From the NCBI RefSeq assembly GCF_003957745.1, contig NZ_CP020373.1, forward strand, positions 1-64,000: a stretch of 64,000 nucleotides of DNA, given 5' to 3'. Of the stretch, positions 1 to 8,968 are shown piece after piece. Within the stretch, counting starts at the first letter, position 1; each line of letters begins with the position of its first letter. This DNA is from Shewanella khirikhana. GTDB taxonomy: Bacteria > Pseudomonadota > Gammaproteobacteria > Enterobacterales > Shewanellaceae. The notes beneath the pieces were generated by a model. The model was not told the origin of the DNA, ran no database searches, and worked only from the letters and a program-made list of their open reading frames with translations. The translations under genes and the position numbers were made by a program.

Positions 1-665
1 AAATTCCTGCGGCGCTGTCGCTGATTTTCCACAGCGCCTTTAATCCGGTTGCTGCCCAGGGCGGCTTTGCCGGTGCGGCTGTGATGGTCGCGATTCAAAT
101 GGGTGTTGCCCGCGGCGTGTTCTCCAACGAAGCCGGCCTTGGCAGTGCGCCCATCGCCCACGCGGCGGCGCAGACCAAGAGCCCGGTAGCCCAGGGCCTG
201 GTGGGTATGCTTGGCACCTTTATCGATACCCTGGTGGTGTGTACCATCACCGGCCTTGCCATTGTGGTTTCTGGCGCCTGGAGCAGCGGTGAAAACGGTG
301 CGGCGCTGACATCCTATGCCTTCTCCCACGCGCTGCCTATCGGCAACTACATAGTGGCGGTGGCTTTGGCTATTTTCGCCTTTACCACCATCCTTGGCTG
401 GAGTGTATACAGCGAAAAATGCGTCCAGTATCTACTGGGCGTTAAGGCCGTGATGCCGTTTCGACTGATCTGGACCCTGGCAGTGCCACTTGGCGCCATG
501 GGTTCGCTGGACTTCGTCTGGCTGCTGGCCGATACCCTCAATGCCATGATGGCCATTCCCAACCTGATTGCGCTGACACTGCTGAGCCCTGTGGTGTTCA
601 AACTCACCAAAGAGTTTTTCAGCAGCCGCAGCGAGGAGAAAAAAGTCGGGGTTGAGGCGGAATAA
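1..665 (+). CDS. Sodium:alanine symporter, AGCS family (3' part only)
   Basis: This is the C-terminal 220 residues of an inner-membrane amino-acid carrier that imports alanine or glycine with sodium ions. The gene runs in from before the window, in the frame whose first complete codon is at base 3. The AGCS signature FSNEAGLGSAPIAHAAA is plain at about 107-165, followed by alternating hydrophobic segments and a short charged tail (EEKKVGVEAE). The family is usually 450-550 residues, so roughly the first half is missing because of the window edge, not because the gene is broken. A strong hairpin terminator follows the stop. The substrate (alanine rather than glycine or another small amino acid) is inferred from the family. 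Confidence 0.93.
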   Translation, partial: IPAALSLIFHSAFNPVAAQGGFAGAAVMVAIQMGVARGVFSNEAGLGSAPIAHAAAQTKSPVAQGLVGMLGTFIDTLVVCTITGLAIVVSGAWSSGENGAALTSYAFSHALPIGNYIVAVALAIFAFTTILGWSVYSEKCVQYLLGVKAVMPFRLIWTLAVPLGAMGSLDFVWLLADTLNAMMAIPNLIALTLLSPVVFKLTKEFFSSRSEEKKVGVEAE

Positions 666-683
666 CCTGCAAAATCCACAAAC

Positions 684-713
684 AAAAAAGGATGCTTAGG
701 CATCCTTTTTTGT
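684..713 (+). terminator. Rho-independent terminator of the symporter gene
   Basis: GGATGC and GCATCC pair around a TTAG loop, with an A run before and six T after, 18 bases past the symporter stop. Because of the A/T symmetry it could also stop transcripts arriving from the opposite strand. Confidence 0.85.
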
Positions 714-756
714 TTGAGCAGAGGGCTCAATTGACTGCTTACCGAGAGGGTTTTCA

Positions 757-837
757 CGCTGAAGGCCTTTCTTTCACACGCTAAAGGCTCCTTACACTGA
801 AAGCTCTAGTTGCGCTGAAGGCTCCTTACACTGAAAG
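757..837 (+). repeat. Short imperfect direct repeats
   Basis: A 25-bp sequence that begins CGCT(A/G)AAGGCTCC and ends with ACTGAAAG occurs at 779-803 and again at 813-837 with one mismatch. A third, more diverged partial copy starts at 757 (CGCTGAAGGC). They fill the gap between the symporter terminator and the end of the opposite-strand gene. No reading frame or known element explains them. Confidence 0.6.
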
Positions 838-853
838 TCCCTTGCTCGGGCGG

Positions 854-2209
854 CTAGTCGGCCGGGGCGTCGAATTCGGTATCTTCCACTGCCGGGAACA
901 TGGGTTCCACGTTGGGCAGAATACGGAACTGCCTCTGGAAGTGGCGCTGCACCCCCTTGAGGTTGATGTTGCCCAGCCCTGTGGCGAAGCCAAACCAGGC
1001 ATAGAGGCCGCTGTAGTCATCAAACATTGGCGGCAGGTATCTGGGGCCGGCGAGGATGCCTTCACGGTAGGCCAGATACAGGGTCGGAATATCCTCAATG
1101 GCAAGCTTGCCAAGGAACAGCATGGGAATGAGTTCCGGGATCCCTGAGGCAATGGCGCTGCGGATAAAGTTAACGTTTTCGACATAGCCGCGCACGTAGG
1201 AAATATCTTTGGTAAAGCAGCTGCCGCCTTCAACCATGCCACCGCGAAATACCCGCTGGGTGACGCGGTAGCTGTCTTTCTTACTGAGATTTTGCTCGCG
1301 AAAATAACGATAAACCTCAATGAAATCAGCGCCATTTTCCGCCATGTCTACGGCTGTTACCCGGTCGCTGATCCTGCGGGCTCGGCCGGGGGTCGAGCTC
1401 AGGGTCAGCATCTCCATCAATACTGCCAAGCCTTCCTGAGCAGCGGCTACCCGGGGTGAGCCCACGCTAAGCCAGGTGGCGTGGGGCTGGGCGCGACCGT
1501 TCAGGGTGGTGCCCACGTGCACCCAACCTTCGTGCACTTCGTACACGTTCAAATCGGCCTTGCTGAAAACGGCTTTGGAATTGATTTTTACTGTATCACC
1601 ACCCACGGCCGCATCGGAGACAATACCGTCGCTGAGTTTTACCCGCATCTCGTCGCTGTGGAAATATTTGCTCAGCCGCGAGCCAAGGTGATCGACGGCG
1701 CTGGCGGCGTCTATATCCTTGGGATGTTGTTTGTTCATGTGCGCCGCGGCGGGCAGCGAGAAGATGTAGCTGAGGCGATCGCCGAGCTGACGCAGGGTGT
1801 GTCTGTCGCCATGAAGCTTGTTGCTGGCGCTGCCGTACAGGGTTTTACTGAGCTTTCCGAATTGTGGAGTGCCCCTGTGGCCCAGCATGTCGATAACCAA
1901 GCGGTATTGATCCACGTTGGCGACCAGCAGTTTTCCGAGGCTGTCGTCCTTGCCCAGGGTGCGGTGAATTTCCTGCTTCAGCGCCTTGAGCTCCCTCTGG
2001 GTGCCGTGGGCGTCAAAGGGCAAGGTAAGCCGGTCGTAAAAAGCCTTGTTGACCAGAGGTAAGCTATTGGCACCTTTGTCAAAAAAGGTCTGCTCCAGCT
2101 CTCTTGGCCACTTGATGGCATCGAGAATTTTGATGGGGGCTTGCAGGGCGATGAGGCGATCAGAAAACTGTTTCAGGTGTTCACAATACCTGAGTCTGGC
2201 ATCGTTCAT
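854..2209 (-). CDS. DUF1704 / QEGLA-motif putative metallopeptidase (MATCAP-like)
   Basis: A 451-residue protein of the family labelled flavohemoglobin expression-modulating QEGLA motif protein (DUF1704, TIGR02421). The naming motif AAQEGLAVLME is at about residues 256-266. Some 30 residues before it is HEGWVH (H226, E227, H231), an HEXXXH site. The animal relatives (KIAA0895, MATCAP) are tubulin carboxypeptidases that use HEXXXH plus the Glu of EGLA to bind zinc, so a zinc carboxypeptidase-like activity is a reasonable inference here. The bacterial substrate is unknown. No signal peptide is visible, so it is probably cytoplasmic. The ATG at 2209 was chosen as the first in frame; the ribosome site in front of it is weak. 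It is alone on its strand, with no flavohemoglobin gene nearby. Confidence 0.85.
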   Translation of the reverse strand: MNDARLRYCEHLKQFSDRLIALQAPIKILDAIKWPRELEQTFFDKGANSLPLVNKAFYDRLTLPFDAHGTQRELKALKQEIHRTLGKDDSLGKLLVANVDQYRLVIDMLGHRGTPQFGKLSKTLYGSASNKLHGDRHTLRQLGDRLSYIFSLPAAAHMNKQHPKDIDAASAVDHLGSRLSKYFHSDEMRVKLSDGIVSDAAVGGDTVKINSKAVFSKADLNVYEVHEGWVHVGTTLNGRAQPHATWLSVGSPRVAAAQEGLAVLMEMLTLSSTPGRARRISDRVTAVDMAENGADFIEVYRYFREQNLSKKDSYRVTQRVFRGGMVEGGSCFTKDISYVRGYVENVNFIRSAIASGIPELIPMLFLGKLAIEDIPTLYLAYREGILAGPRYLPPMFDDYSGLYAWFGFATGLGNINLKGVQRHFQRQFRILPNVEPMFPAVEDTEFDAPAD

Positions 2210-2337
2210 GGCGGATTAATTCCGAAGAGAGTCTGGACACATGATAGCCCGAAACACGCGTTTCAACCACTTAAGCGACTGAATTAATAGAGCGATTTTA
2301 GGGTGAGGGCAGGGCTATGCCCTGCCGGCTGTGAGGG

Positions 2338-2520
2338 TTAGAAGTCCTCGTCGTCATCGACGCCAAGGGCTCTTCGCAGTTCTGCACGTTCAAGATAGTC
2401 GTCCAATCGGCGTTTGACCTCTCGCCTGTGTTTCAGGGCTTTGGCGGCCTGGGCATTTTTAGGCGAGGTCAGTTCCTCAATTTCGCTATCCTGGGGCAAG
2501 ACTTCAATAATGCGAGCCAT
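2338..2520 (-). CDS. Small acidic/basic protein, possibly PA3496-like
   Basis: A 60-residue protein with a basic middle (KHRREVKRRLDDYLERAE) and an acidic end (GVDDDEDF). The pattern of a K/R-rich helix, then ERAELRRALG, then an acidic tail resembles the PA3496 family of short proteins called putative envelope integrity proteins, but that match is from memory and weak. It has no signal peptide or membrane segment. A good ribosome site (AGGAA, about 7 bases before the ATG at 2520) supports it being real. It lies between two longer genes with its own spacing on both sides. Confidence 0.6.
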   Translation of the reverse strand: MARIIEVLPQDSEIEELTSPKNAQAAKALKHRREVKRRLDDYLERAELRRALGVDDDEDF

Positions 2521-2783
2521 AACGAATTCCTCATAGGTTGCCTTAAGGTCTTTCTAACCAGTTTGTTTCGCTCAGAAAAGCAAAAATTTTTTGTTGTGTG
2601 GGTAAAAAACTCTCGTCAGTGATACTTCTGTGAGTATGGTCGCAAATTGGGCGAATGGCAGCCTGAAATGAGGCCGGTTATACCTGAGCGAAAAACTTGG
2701 TTTTTACTTGCTTATTAACACAATTGAACCAGACTCAAAGGGACGGCCGTGATGCAAAGGGAAATGCCGTGACCGAATAAAGG

Positions 2784-4907
2784 ATGATACCGGTGCCCAT
2801 GATGTCGAAAGCTCCCCCCGCAAAACCTTTCCGCGCTCCCCGCTTTGTGTGGGTGGTGATGCTGGTTGCTTTTGTGTTTTCCTTCGGCGGTTGGCTGTTG
2901 TTCCATCAGTACATTAATGGTCGCGGCATCGAACGCTTCGAAGACTTGGCGCAGGAGATGCGCCTGGCGATTGAGGCCCGGATGCAGGCCTATGAACAGG
3001 TGCTTCGCAGCGGTGTGGGGCTGTTTAAAGCCTCAGACTTTGTTTCCCGCGACGAGTGGCATATCTATGTCGCCAATGCCAAATTGCAGGAATATTATCC
3101 AGGTATTCAGGGGTTTGGTTTCAGTAAAATTCTTGATGCCAAAGACTTGCCCACCCTTGAGCAACAGATCCGCGCTGAAGGCTTCAGCGACTTTGCTGTT
3201 TATCCCGCCAACCAACGTGAGCGTTACCACGTCATTATCTACCTAGAACCCTTTGATTGGCGCAATCAGCGCGCCTTCGGTTACGACATGTATACCGAAC
3301 CCAACCGTCGCCGGGCGATAGATTGGGCCATGAACAGCGGCAATGCCGCAGTGTCGGCCAAAATTACCCTGGTGCAGGAAACCGGGCAGGATGTTCAGGC
3401 TGGCTTTTTGATGTATTTGCCGCTGTATGCCGATGAGCGCAACAGCCCGGAAGCCGTGACCGGCATGGTGTATGCGGCTTTTAGGGTGGATGACCTGATG
3501 CGCGGCATTCTTGGCAATCATTTTCCGGCGCTGGATTTGGAGATTTACGATGGCAGCAGTCTGGACACTGATGCGCTGATGTACAGCTCTGCCCAGCCCC
3601 ACGCGCAGTGGCACTACCAAACGCTGGTACCGCTGCAACTTGGCGGACATCAGTGGCAGCTCAATATAGGCTCAACCTCCAACTTTATCAGTGACTCCGA
3701 ACGGTTGCAGAGCGGACTGATGCTGCTGATGACGGTGATTTTCCAGCTGCTGATGTTCTATTTTCTGGTGAGCATTGCCCGCGCCCGGCATCAGGAAGCC
3801 TTGTTGTCCGATGAAGTGATGGCCAACGAAAGGCGTTTCCGACTGGTGGTGGAGGCATCGCCGAGCGCCCTTATCATCACCGACAATAAGGGCATCATTA
3901 CCCTGGTGAATATCCACACCGAGCAGCTTTTTGGTTATACCCGCGAGGAGTTGCTTGGTCAGAGCGTGAATATGCTGCTGCCCGGCCAATTACAGGGCAA
4001 CCACCAGCAGCATATTGAGTCTTATCTTGCCAACCCCATCGCCAAGAAGATGTCACTGCGTGACGAGCTGTATGGCAGTGATAAAAAGGGCCGACTGATC
4101 CCCATTGAGGTGGGGCTTACCCCTATTCATTTTGCATCCGGTATGTCGGTGCTTGCCACCATTAACGATATCTCGGTGCGCCGCAGCGTAGAGGTGCAGC
4201 GCCTGGCCCATACCCGTGAGCTTGAACGGATCAATAAAGAGCTCGACAGCTTCGCTTATATCGCTTCCCACGATTTGAAATCGCCGCTGAGGGGCATTGA
4301 ACAGCTGAGTGTGTGGATTGAAGAAGACCTCAGCGGCAAGCTGGATAAATCCACTGCCAAGTACTTAAAGCTTATCCGCAGCCGTATTGACCGGATGAGC
4401 AATCTGCTCGATGGCTTGCTGATGTATTCCCGCATTGGCCGCATTGAAGAAGCAATGTCTGACATCGAGCTTGGCAGCCTGGTGCGTGACACCTTCGCCT
4501 ATGTGGCGCCGCCCAGTGGCTTTGAGCTCAAAATCAGTTCCCCCGGCGTGCAGTTGCACACCGCCAGGGTGCCGCTGGAGCTGGTGTTTCGCAATCTGTT
4601 TGCCAATGCCATTAAGCACCATGATCTCGAAAAAGGGGTGATTGAAGTGAATTGGACTGAGGATGAGCACTGGCTGCAGTGCTGTGTCAGTGATGACGGT
4701 CCAGGCATAGCGCCCGAATACCAGGAAAAGGTATTTGAGATATTTCAAACGCTTAAGTCGCGTGATGAAGTGGAAGGATGTGGCTTGGGCTTATCCCTGG
4801 TGCGAAAAACAGTTGAGCGCTACGGCGGCAAGGTGTGGCTGGAGTCATCCGGTCGCGGCTGCCGTTTTTGGTTTTCCTGGCCAGAACATATGGAAGCAAC
4901 CAGATGA
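2784..4907 (+). CDS. CHASE-PAS sensor histidine kinase
   Basis: A 707-residue membrane histidine kinase. Order: transmembrane helix at about 20-42; an extracytoplasmic CHASE-type sensor at about 60-300; a second helix at about 310-332; a PAS domain at about 350-465; HisKA with the phospho-acceptor His in ASHDLKSPLRG near residue 496; then an ATPase domain with N box NLFANAIKHHD, DDGPGIAPE and GLGLSL. The HisKA form (DSFAYIASHDLKSPL) is that of phytochrome-like kinases that signal to small Rcp1-type receivers, and exactly such a receiver is the next gene, overlapping by four bases. CHASE domains sense small extracellular molecules; the ligand is unknown. Start choice is uncertain: ATG 2784, GTG 2793 (best spaced from AAAGG) and ATG 2799 are all possible. 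Confidence 0.92.
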   Translation: MIPVPMMSKAPPAKPFRAPRFVWVVMLVAFVFSFGGWLLFHQYINGRGIERFEDLAQEMRLAIEARMQAYEQVLRSGVGLFKASDFVSRDEWHIYVANAKLQEYYPGIQGFGFSKILDAKDLPTLEQQIRAEGFSDFAVYPANQRERYHVIIYLEPFDWRNQRAFGYDMYTEPNRRRAIDWAMNSGNAAVSAKITLVQETGQDVQAGFLMYLPLYADERNSPEAVTGMVYAAFRVDDLMRGILGNHFPALDLEIYDGSSLDTDALMYSSAQPHAQWHYQTLVPLQLGGHQWQLNIGSTSNFISDSERLQSGLMLLMTVIFQLLMFYFLVSIARARHQEALLSDEVMANERRFRLVVEASPSALIITDNKGIITLVNIHTEQLFGYTREELLGQSVNMLLPGQLQGNHQQHIESYLANPIAKKMSLRDELYGSDKKGRLIPIEVGLTPIHFASGMSVLATINDISVRRSVEVQRLAHTRELERINKELDSFAYIASHDLKSPLRGIEQLSVWIEEDLSGKLDKSTAKYLKLIRSRIDRMSNLLDGLLMYSRIGRIEEAMSDIELGSLVRDTFAYVAPPSGFELKISSPGVQLHTARVPLELVFRNLFANAIKHHDLEKGVIEVNWTEDEHWLQCCVSDDGPGIAPEYQEKVFEIFQTLKSRDEVEGCGLGLSLVRKTVERYGGKVWLESSGRGCRFWFSWPEHMEATR

Positions 4908-5335
4908 ATAATCCAACCGAGTACCAACAGGCGGTCTTGTTTCTGGTCGACGATGATGACGTTGACTACATGGCGGTTGAGCGGGCAATGCAGAAGATGC
5001 GGCTGCTAAATCCCCTCGTCAGGGCAAGGGATGGGCAAACTGCGCTGGATATGCTTAAGAGTGGTGAAGTGCAGGGCGCTTTTATCATACTGCTGGATTT
5101 GAATATGCCACGGATGAATGGGTTGGAGTTTCTGGCGGCCCTCAGGGCCGATCCTCACTTAAGCTCGTCGGTGGTTTTTGTGCTCACCACCTCCCGCTCC
5201 GATGAAGACAAGGTGGCCGCCTACAGTTTCAACGTGGCCGGATATTTGGTTAAGCACAACATTAATGAAGAGTTCTCCAACATTATCAATATGCTGGAGG
5301 GTTATTGGCGCATTGTTGAACTGCCAAAGATATGA
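4904..5335 (+). CDS. Rcp1-like single-domain response regulator
   Basis: A 143-residue stand-alone receiver. The acidic pocket is in FLVDDDDVDY, the phospho-acceptor Asp in LLDLNMPRMNG, the Thr switch in VFVLTTSRSDEDK and the Lys in AGYLVKHN. The extended DDDDVDY start and the TTSRSDEDK loop are typical of Rcp1-type partners of phytochrome-class kinases. The ATG at 4904 overlaps the kinase stop as ATGA, indicating translational coupling and a cognate pair; a longer reading frame upstream is ignored for that reason. With no output domain, it must act by phosphotransfer or protein contact, most simply on the REC-GGDEF-EAL protein starting ten bases downstream. Confidence 0.92.
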   Translation: MNNPTEYQQAVLFLVDDDDVDYMAVERAMQKMRLLNPLVRARDGQTALDMLKSGEVQGAFIILLDLNMPRMNGLEFLAALRADPHLSSSVVFVLTTSRSDEDKVAAYSFNVAGYLVKHNINEEFSNIINMLEGYWRIVELPKI

Positions 5336-5345
5336 GGATTGGGAT

Positions 5346-7076
5346 ATGAATCTGCTGTTGGTGGATGATGATGAAGTCGATCGCGAAATGATTGTCAGAG
5401 CCCTGTCCCAGTCGGATAGGGAGTTTGTGGTATCGCAATCCAGTCATGCCAAAGAAGCCTTGGCCCTGTTTGGCAAAAACCGTTACGACGGCATTCTGCT
5501 CGATTATATGCTGCCCGATGCCAATGGTCTGGAAGTGCTGACCTGGCTCAATGACGTGGGGAACGAAGATACCGCCGTGGTCATGATTAGCCGCTACGAG
5601 GACGACAAACTGGCAGAGCGCTGCATTGAATTGGGTGCCCAGGACTTTTTGCTCAAAGATGAGGTCACTCCGGGGCGCCTGTGCCGCGCAATCATCAACG
5701 CCCGCCAGCGTTTTTCCATGGCCAAGGCGCTGCGTCACAGCCACGAAAAGCTCAAAGAGCTGGCCGAGCATGACTCTCTGACCCGACTGGTGAACCGCTA
5801 TGGCTTCGATTTGTGCTTGAATCGGGCGCTGAGCCAGGTCAGGCGCACTGGCGGTATGCTCAGCGTTATCCTGCTGGATCTGGATGATTTCAAGGGGATT
5901 AATGACACTCTTGGCCACCAGATGGGGGATGTGCTGCTGGTGGAAGTGGCGAGCCGATTGTCGTCGGCGCTGCGAGAAAGTGACTTGATTGCCCGCATTG
6001 GTGGCGATGAGTTTGTGGCCCTGCTTTGCGATCAGAACCATAAGTTTTTACCTTTCGGGCTTGCCAGGCGGCTTCTGGATACCTTTGAGGAGCCCTTCGC
6101 CCTCGGTGATACCACGGTAATGATAGGCGCAAGCCTTGGCATTGCTATGTACGGTGAGTGTGCCAACACTGCCGATGAGTTGCTTAAGTGCGCCGATATC
6201 GCCATGTACCGGGCCAAACAGGAAGGCCGTAATCAAATTCAATGTTACTCGCGGGAGCTGGAATCTGAGGTTCGCTACCGCACCCGTATCGAGCAGGGAC
6301 TCAGACGGGCGATACTGGATAAAGAATTCCGGCTGTTTTATCAGGGGAAATTCGATAGCCGCACCGGGCAGTTAACCGGTATGGAAGCGCTGCTTCGCTG
6401 GCAACATCCCGAAGATGGCCTGCTGGCGCCGGACAGCTTTATGGCCATTGCCGAAGATGCCGGGCTTATGGAGGAAATTGGCGGCTGGGTACTGGAAACC
6501 GCCTGCAACCAAACCCGAGCGTGGCTCGATATAGTCGGAGAAGACATTCCTGGATTATCGGTGGCCGTTAACTTTTCCGCCTCGCAAATCGCCGCCGAAA
6601 AATTGCCCCATGTTATCCGCGACGCCTTGGCCAGTTCCGGGCTGGCGCCACAAAACCTTGAACTCGAAATCACTGAAAATGCGTTAATAAAGCGGCCGGA
6701 AGAGATTGCCCATGCGCTGGCATGTGTGGCGGCGATGGGGGTTACCCTGGCGCTGGATGACTTTGGCACCGGCTACTCTTCCCTCGAGCATCTGATGCAC
6801 TTCCCCATTCAGGTGATCAAAATCGATAAGAGCTTGGTGTCCACAGTGCCTGAGGATGAAAAGGGGTGTAAGTTGCTGACAGCGCTGCTTAATTTTACTG
6901 AGGGGTTTGACATGGTGTCTGTGGCTGAAGGCATTGAAACCCGCGAGCAAGCCGAGTTTTGCGCCGCCCATGGCTGCCGGTTGCTGCAGGGCTACCTGTA
7001 TGGTCGGCCTGTGGATGCGGCCACCTTTGAGCAGGAAGTGCTACTGCCAGCGGTGTCGAAATACCGGGTTGGCTGA
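5346..7076 (+). CDS. REC-GGDEF-EAL cyclic-di-GMP turnover protein
   Basis: A 576-residue response regulator that should make and/or break cyclic-di-GMP. Receiver at about 1-118 (LLVDDDEVD, phospho-Asp in LLDYMLPDANG, Lys in DFLLKDE). GGDEF domain at about 150-310 with an intact RIGGDEF site and an inhibitory RESD (RxxD) five residues before it. EAL domain at about 320-565 with intact GMEALLRW, NFSASQ, ALDDFGTGYSSL and KIDKSLV. Both catalytic sites look intact, so either or both activities are possible, the receiver deciding the balance. ATG 5346 is chosen because the receiver begins MNLLLVDDD there, ten bases after the preceding receiver gene; longer upstream frames run through that gene. It ends 76 bases before rimK on the same strand. 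Confidence 0.95.
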   Translation: MNLLLVDDDEVDREMIVRALSQSDREFVVSQSSHAKEALALFGKNRYDGILLDYMLPDANGLEVLTWLNDVGNEDTAVVMISRYEDDKLAERCIELGAQDFLLKDEVTPGRLCRAIINARQRFSMAKALRHSHEKLKELAEHDSLTRLVNRYGFDLCLNRALSQVRRTGGMLSVILLDLDDFKGINDTLGHQMGDVLLVEVASRLSSALRESDLIARIGGDEFVALLCDQNHKFLPFGLARRLLDTFEEPFALGDTTVMIGASLGIAMYGECANTADELLKCADIAMYRAKQEGRNQIQCYSRELESEVRYRTRIEQGLRRAILDKEFRLFYQGKFDSRTGQLTGMEALLRWQHPEDGLLAPDSFMAIAEDAGLMEEIGGWVLETACNQTRAWLDIVGEDIPGLSVAVNFSASQIAAEKLPHVIRDALASSGLAPQNLELEITENALIKRPEEIAHALACVAAMGVTLALDDFGTGYSSLEHLMHFPIQVIKIDKSLVSTVPEDEKGCKLLTALLNFTEGFDMVSVAEGIETREQAEFCAAHGCRLLQGYLYGRPVDAATFEQEVLLPAVSKYRVG

Positions 7077-7152
7077 CTTGCCAAGGTGAGTCTATTACTA
7101 CAGAATTTTCATATCCTTAAAAGAAGGCGGCTGGCCCGCTTTGGTTAACGTT

Positions 7153-8058
7153 ATGAAAATTGGTGTGCTTTCTCAGTTCCCTGAACTTTACTCCACCCGC
7201 CGACTGGTGGAAGCCTGCGTATCCCGGGGACATGAGGCGCAGGTGATTAACCCCATCAATTGCTACATGAATATCAACTCGGTGAAGCCGAGCATTCATC
7301 TGGAAGGGGCAGAAGTGCCTCATCTTGATGCCATCATCCCCCGCATCCATGCCAGTGTGACCTTCTACGGCTGCGCCGTAGTGCGCCAGTTTGAGATGAT
7401 GGGGGTGTATGCCGCCAACGATTCCATTTCCATTGCCCGTTCGCGGGATAAGCTGCGGGCGTTGCAGTTACTGTCCCGCAAAGGGGTTGGCATGCCAATC
7501 ACCGGCTTTGCCAATAAGCCCCATGATATTCCCGACCTTATCAATATGGTTGGCGGTACGCCGCTGGTGATTAAGCTGCTGGAAGGCACTCAGGGTATAG
7601 GCGTGGTGCTGGCGGAAACCCGTAAAGCTGCTGAGAGTGTGATTGAGGCCTTCCTGGGACTTAAAGCCAACATCATGGTGCAGGAATTTATCAAAGAGGC
7701 CAACGGCAGCGACATCCGCTGTTTCGTGGTGGGTGACAAGGTGGTAGCCGCCATGCGCCGCCAGGGGCCGGAGGGCGATTTTCGCTCTAATCTGCATCTT
7801 GGCGGCAGTGCCGAGAAAATCAAAATCACCCCTGAAGAGCGGAAAACTGCAGTGGCTGCGGTCAAGGCCATGGGCTTGGTTGTGGCCGGGGTGGATATTC
7901 TGCGCTCGTCCCGTGGGCCTTTGGTGCTGGAAGTGAATTCGGCGCCGGGCATCGAGGGCATAGAGCAGGCCACCGGCATCAAGGTGGCAGAGCCCATCGT
8001 CGAGCATATCGAGAAGATGGTGGCGGCTCGCAAAGCGAACCGCCCGGTTATTGCCTGA
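7153..8058 (+). CDS. rimK: RimK, ribosomal protein S6 glutamate ligase
   Basis: A 301-residue ATP-grasp ligase. In E. coli RimK adds glutamates to the C-terminus of ribosomal protein S6. The sequence has the family start MKIGVLSQFPELYSTRRL, the ATP-grasp core (GTPLVIKLLEGTQGIGV, IMVQEFIKEANGSDIRCFVV) and the metal-binding end LVLEVNSAPGIEGIE. ATG 7153 is chosen over an upstream TTG because the conserved N-terminus begins there and the length equals the family's. The gene lies 76 bases after a REC-GGDEF-EAL gene with no clear terminator between, so co-transcription is plausible. In Pseudomonas, rimK sits with a cyclic-di-GMP phosphodiesterase gene (rimA) and rimB; no rimB is seen here. Confidence 0.95.
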   Translation: MKIGVLSQFPELYSTRRLVEACVSRGHEAQVINPINCYMNINSVKPSIHLEGAEVPHLDAIIPRIHASVTFYGCAVVRQFEMMGVYAANDSISIARSRDKLRALQLLSRKGVGMPITGFANKPHDIPDLINMVGGTPLVIKLLEGTQGIGVVLAETRKAAESVIEAFLGLKANIMVQEFIKEANGSDIRCFVVGDKVVAAMRRQGPEGDFRSNLHLGGSAEKIKITPEERKTAVAAVKAMGLVVAGVDILRSSRGPLVLEVNSAPGIEGIEQATGIKVAEPIVEHIEKMVAARKANRPVIA

Positions 8059-8101
8059 TAGTCTCTGTCAGGTCGCTATTTCGCTATAGCCATAAGCACT
8101 G

Positions 8102-8794
8102 TCACAGCCCGAAAGAGTATGCCCAGCGCAGTGCGACCTTGGGATCGTCTCCGTCAAGATCGGTGTCGGAGACGATAAAGCTCACATCACCCAGGTCGGT
8201 GCTCTTGGTAATGGCCGCCGAGTAGTCGCTGTAGCTCGATTCGTCGTACCAGCTGCTCACCACATCACCGCTGGAATAGCCGTAGTGGAAATCCAGGCTC
8301 AGACTGTCGCTCAGGGGAATGGACACCTCGGCGCTCAGGTAATCCATATCGTCATCTGACAATCCATCCGGCGCCAGGTCATTACCGGCATGGATAACCC
8401 GGGCGTAACCCAGGGTCAGCCACTCCCAGCTGAGGCTGGCATAGAGCTCGCCAAAATCGATATCGGCATCCGCATCCGGATAGCCGTAATAGAGATAACC
8501 CACATCAAAACCAATAGCTTCGGTGATCTGGCCGCTGTAGCCGCCGTAGAGGTCGAGCTCAAAGGTAGTGTCGTCGCCAAAGTCGACATTGGATGCCCAG
8601 AACCCTGCGTAAAAGCCGCTGTCGTGGCTGTAATCAATGCCGCCATCCAGTGCCACGGCATCGCCGGTCTGGCTGATCCCGCGCCACAGGTAGTTGGAGC
8701 TCACGCCAATATTGCCATCCAGTGCCGCCATTGCGGGTGAGCTGGCGGCCAGGGCGCCCAGTAGCAGTAAGCAAACAGGTGTTTTGGTCATCAT
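8102..8794 (-). CDS. TorF-family putative porin
   Basis: A 230-residue secreted protein of the TorF / TIGR02001 family, predicted outer-membrane beta barrels of unknown substrate. A signal peptide of about 23 residues ends in ASSPAMA. The mature start LDGNIGVSSNYLWRGISQ is the hallmark of the family, followed by alternating amphipathic strands rich in Tyr, Trp and Asp and a final strand ending ALRWAYSFGL with the C-terminal aromatic expected of a barrel. ATG 8794 is preceded by AAGGGGA at good spacing; a longer upstream frame is not credible. It converges on rimK with only 43 bases between stops. Confidence 0.88.
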   Translation of the reverse strand: MMTKTPVCLLLLGALAASSPAMAALDGNIGVSSNYLWRGISQTGDAVALDGGIDYSHDSGFYAGFWASNVDFGDDTTFELDLYGGYSGQITEAIGFDVGYLYYGYPDADADIDFGELYASLSWEWLTLGYARVIHAGNDLAPDGLSDDDMDYLSAEVSIPLSDSLSLDFHYGYSSGDVVSSWYDESSYSDYSAAITKSTDLGDVSFIVSDTDLDGDDPKVALRWAYSFGL

Positions 8795-8968
8795 ATTCCC
8801 CTTAAGGTTGATATCGTGTTCTTTTTGTATGGTCGGGGGAAGAATTGCCAAACTTGTGCCAAATATTAACCAATTGATATTAATGTGGTTTTTGTTTTTC
8901 TCTGTGTCAGGAACGGGCAGGCTGCCCTGTCGCTGGGCAAGAAATGCACAGCCATGGTGCGCAGGCAA

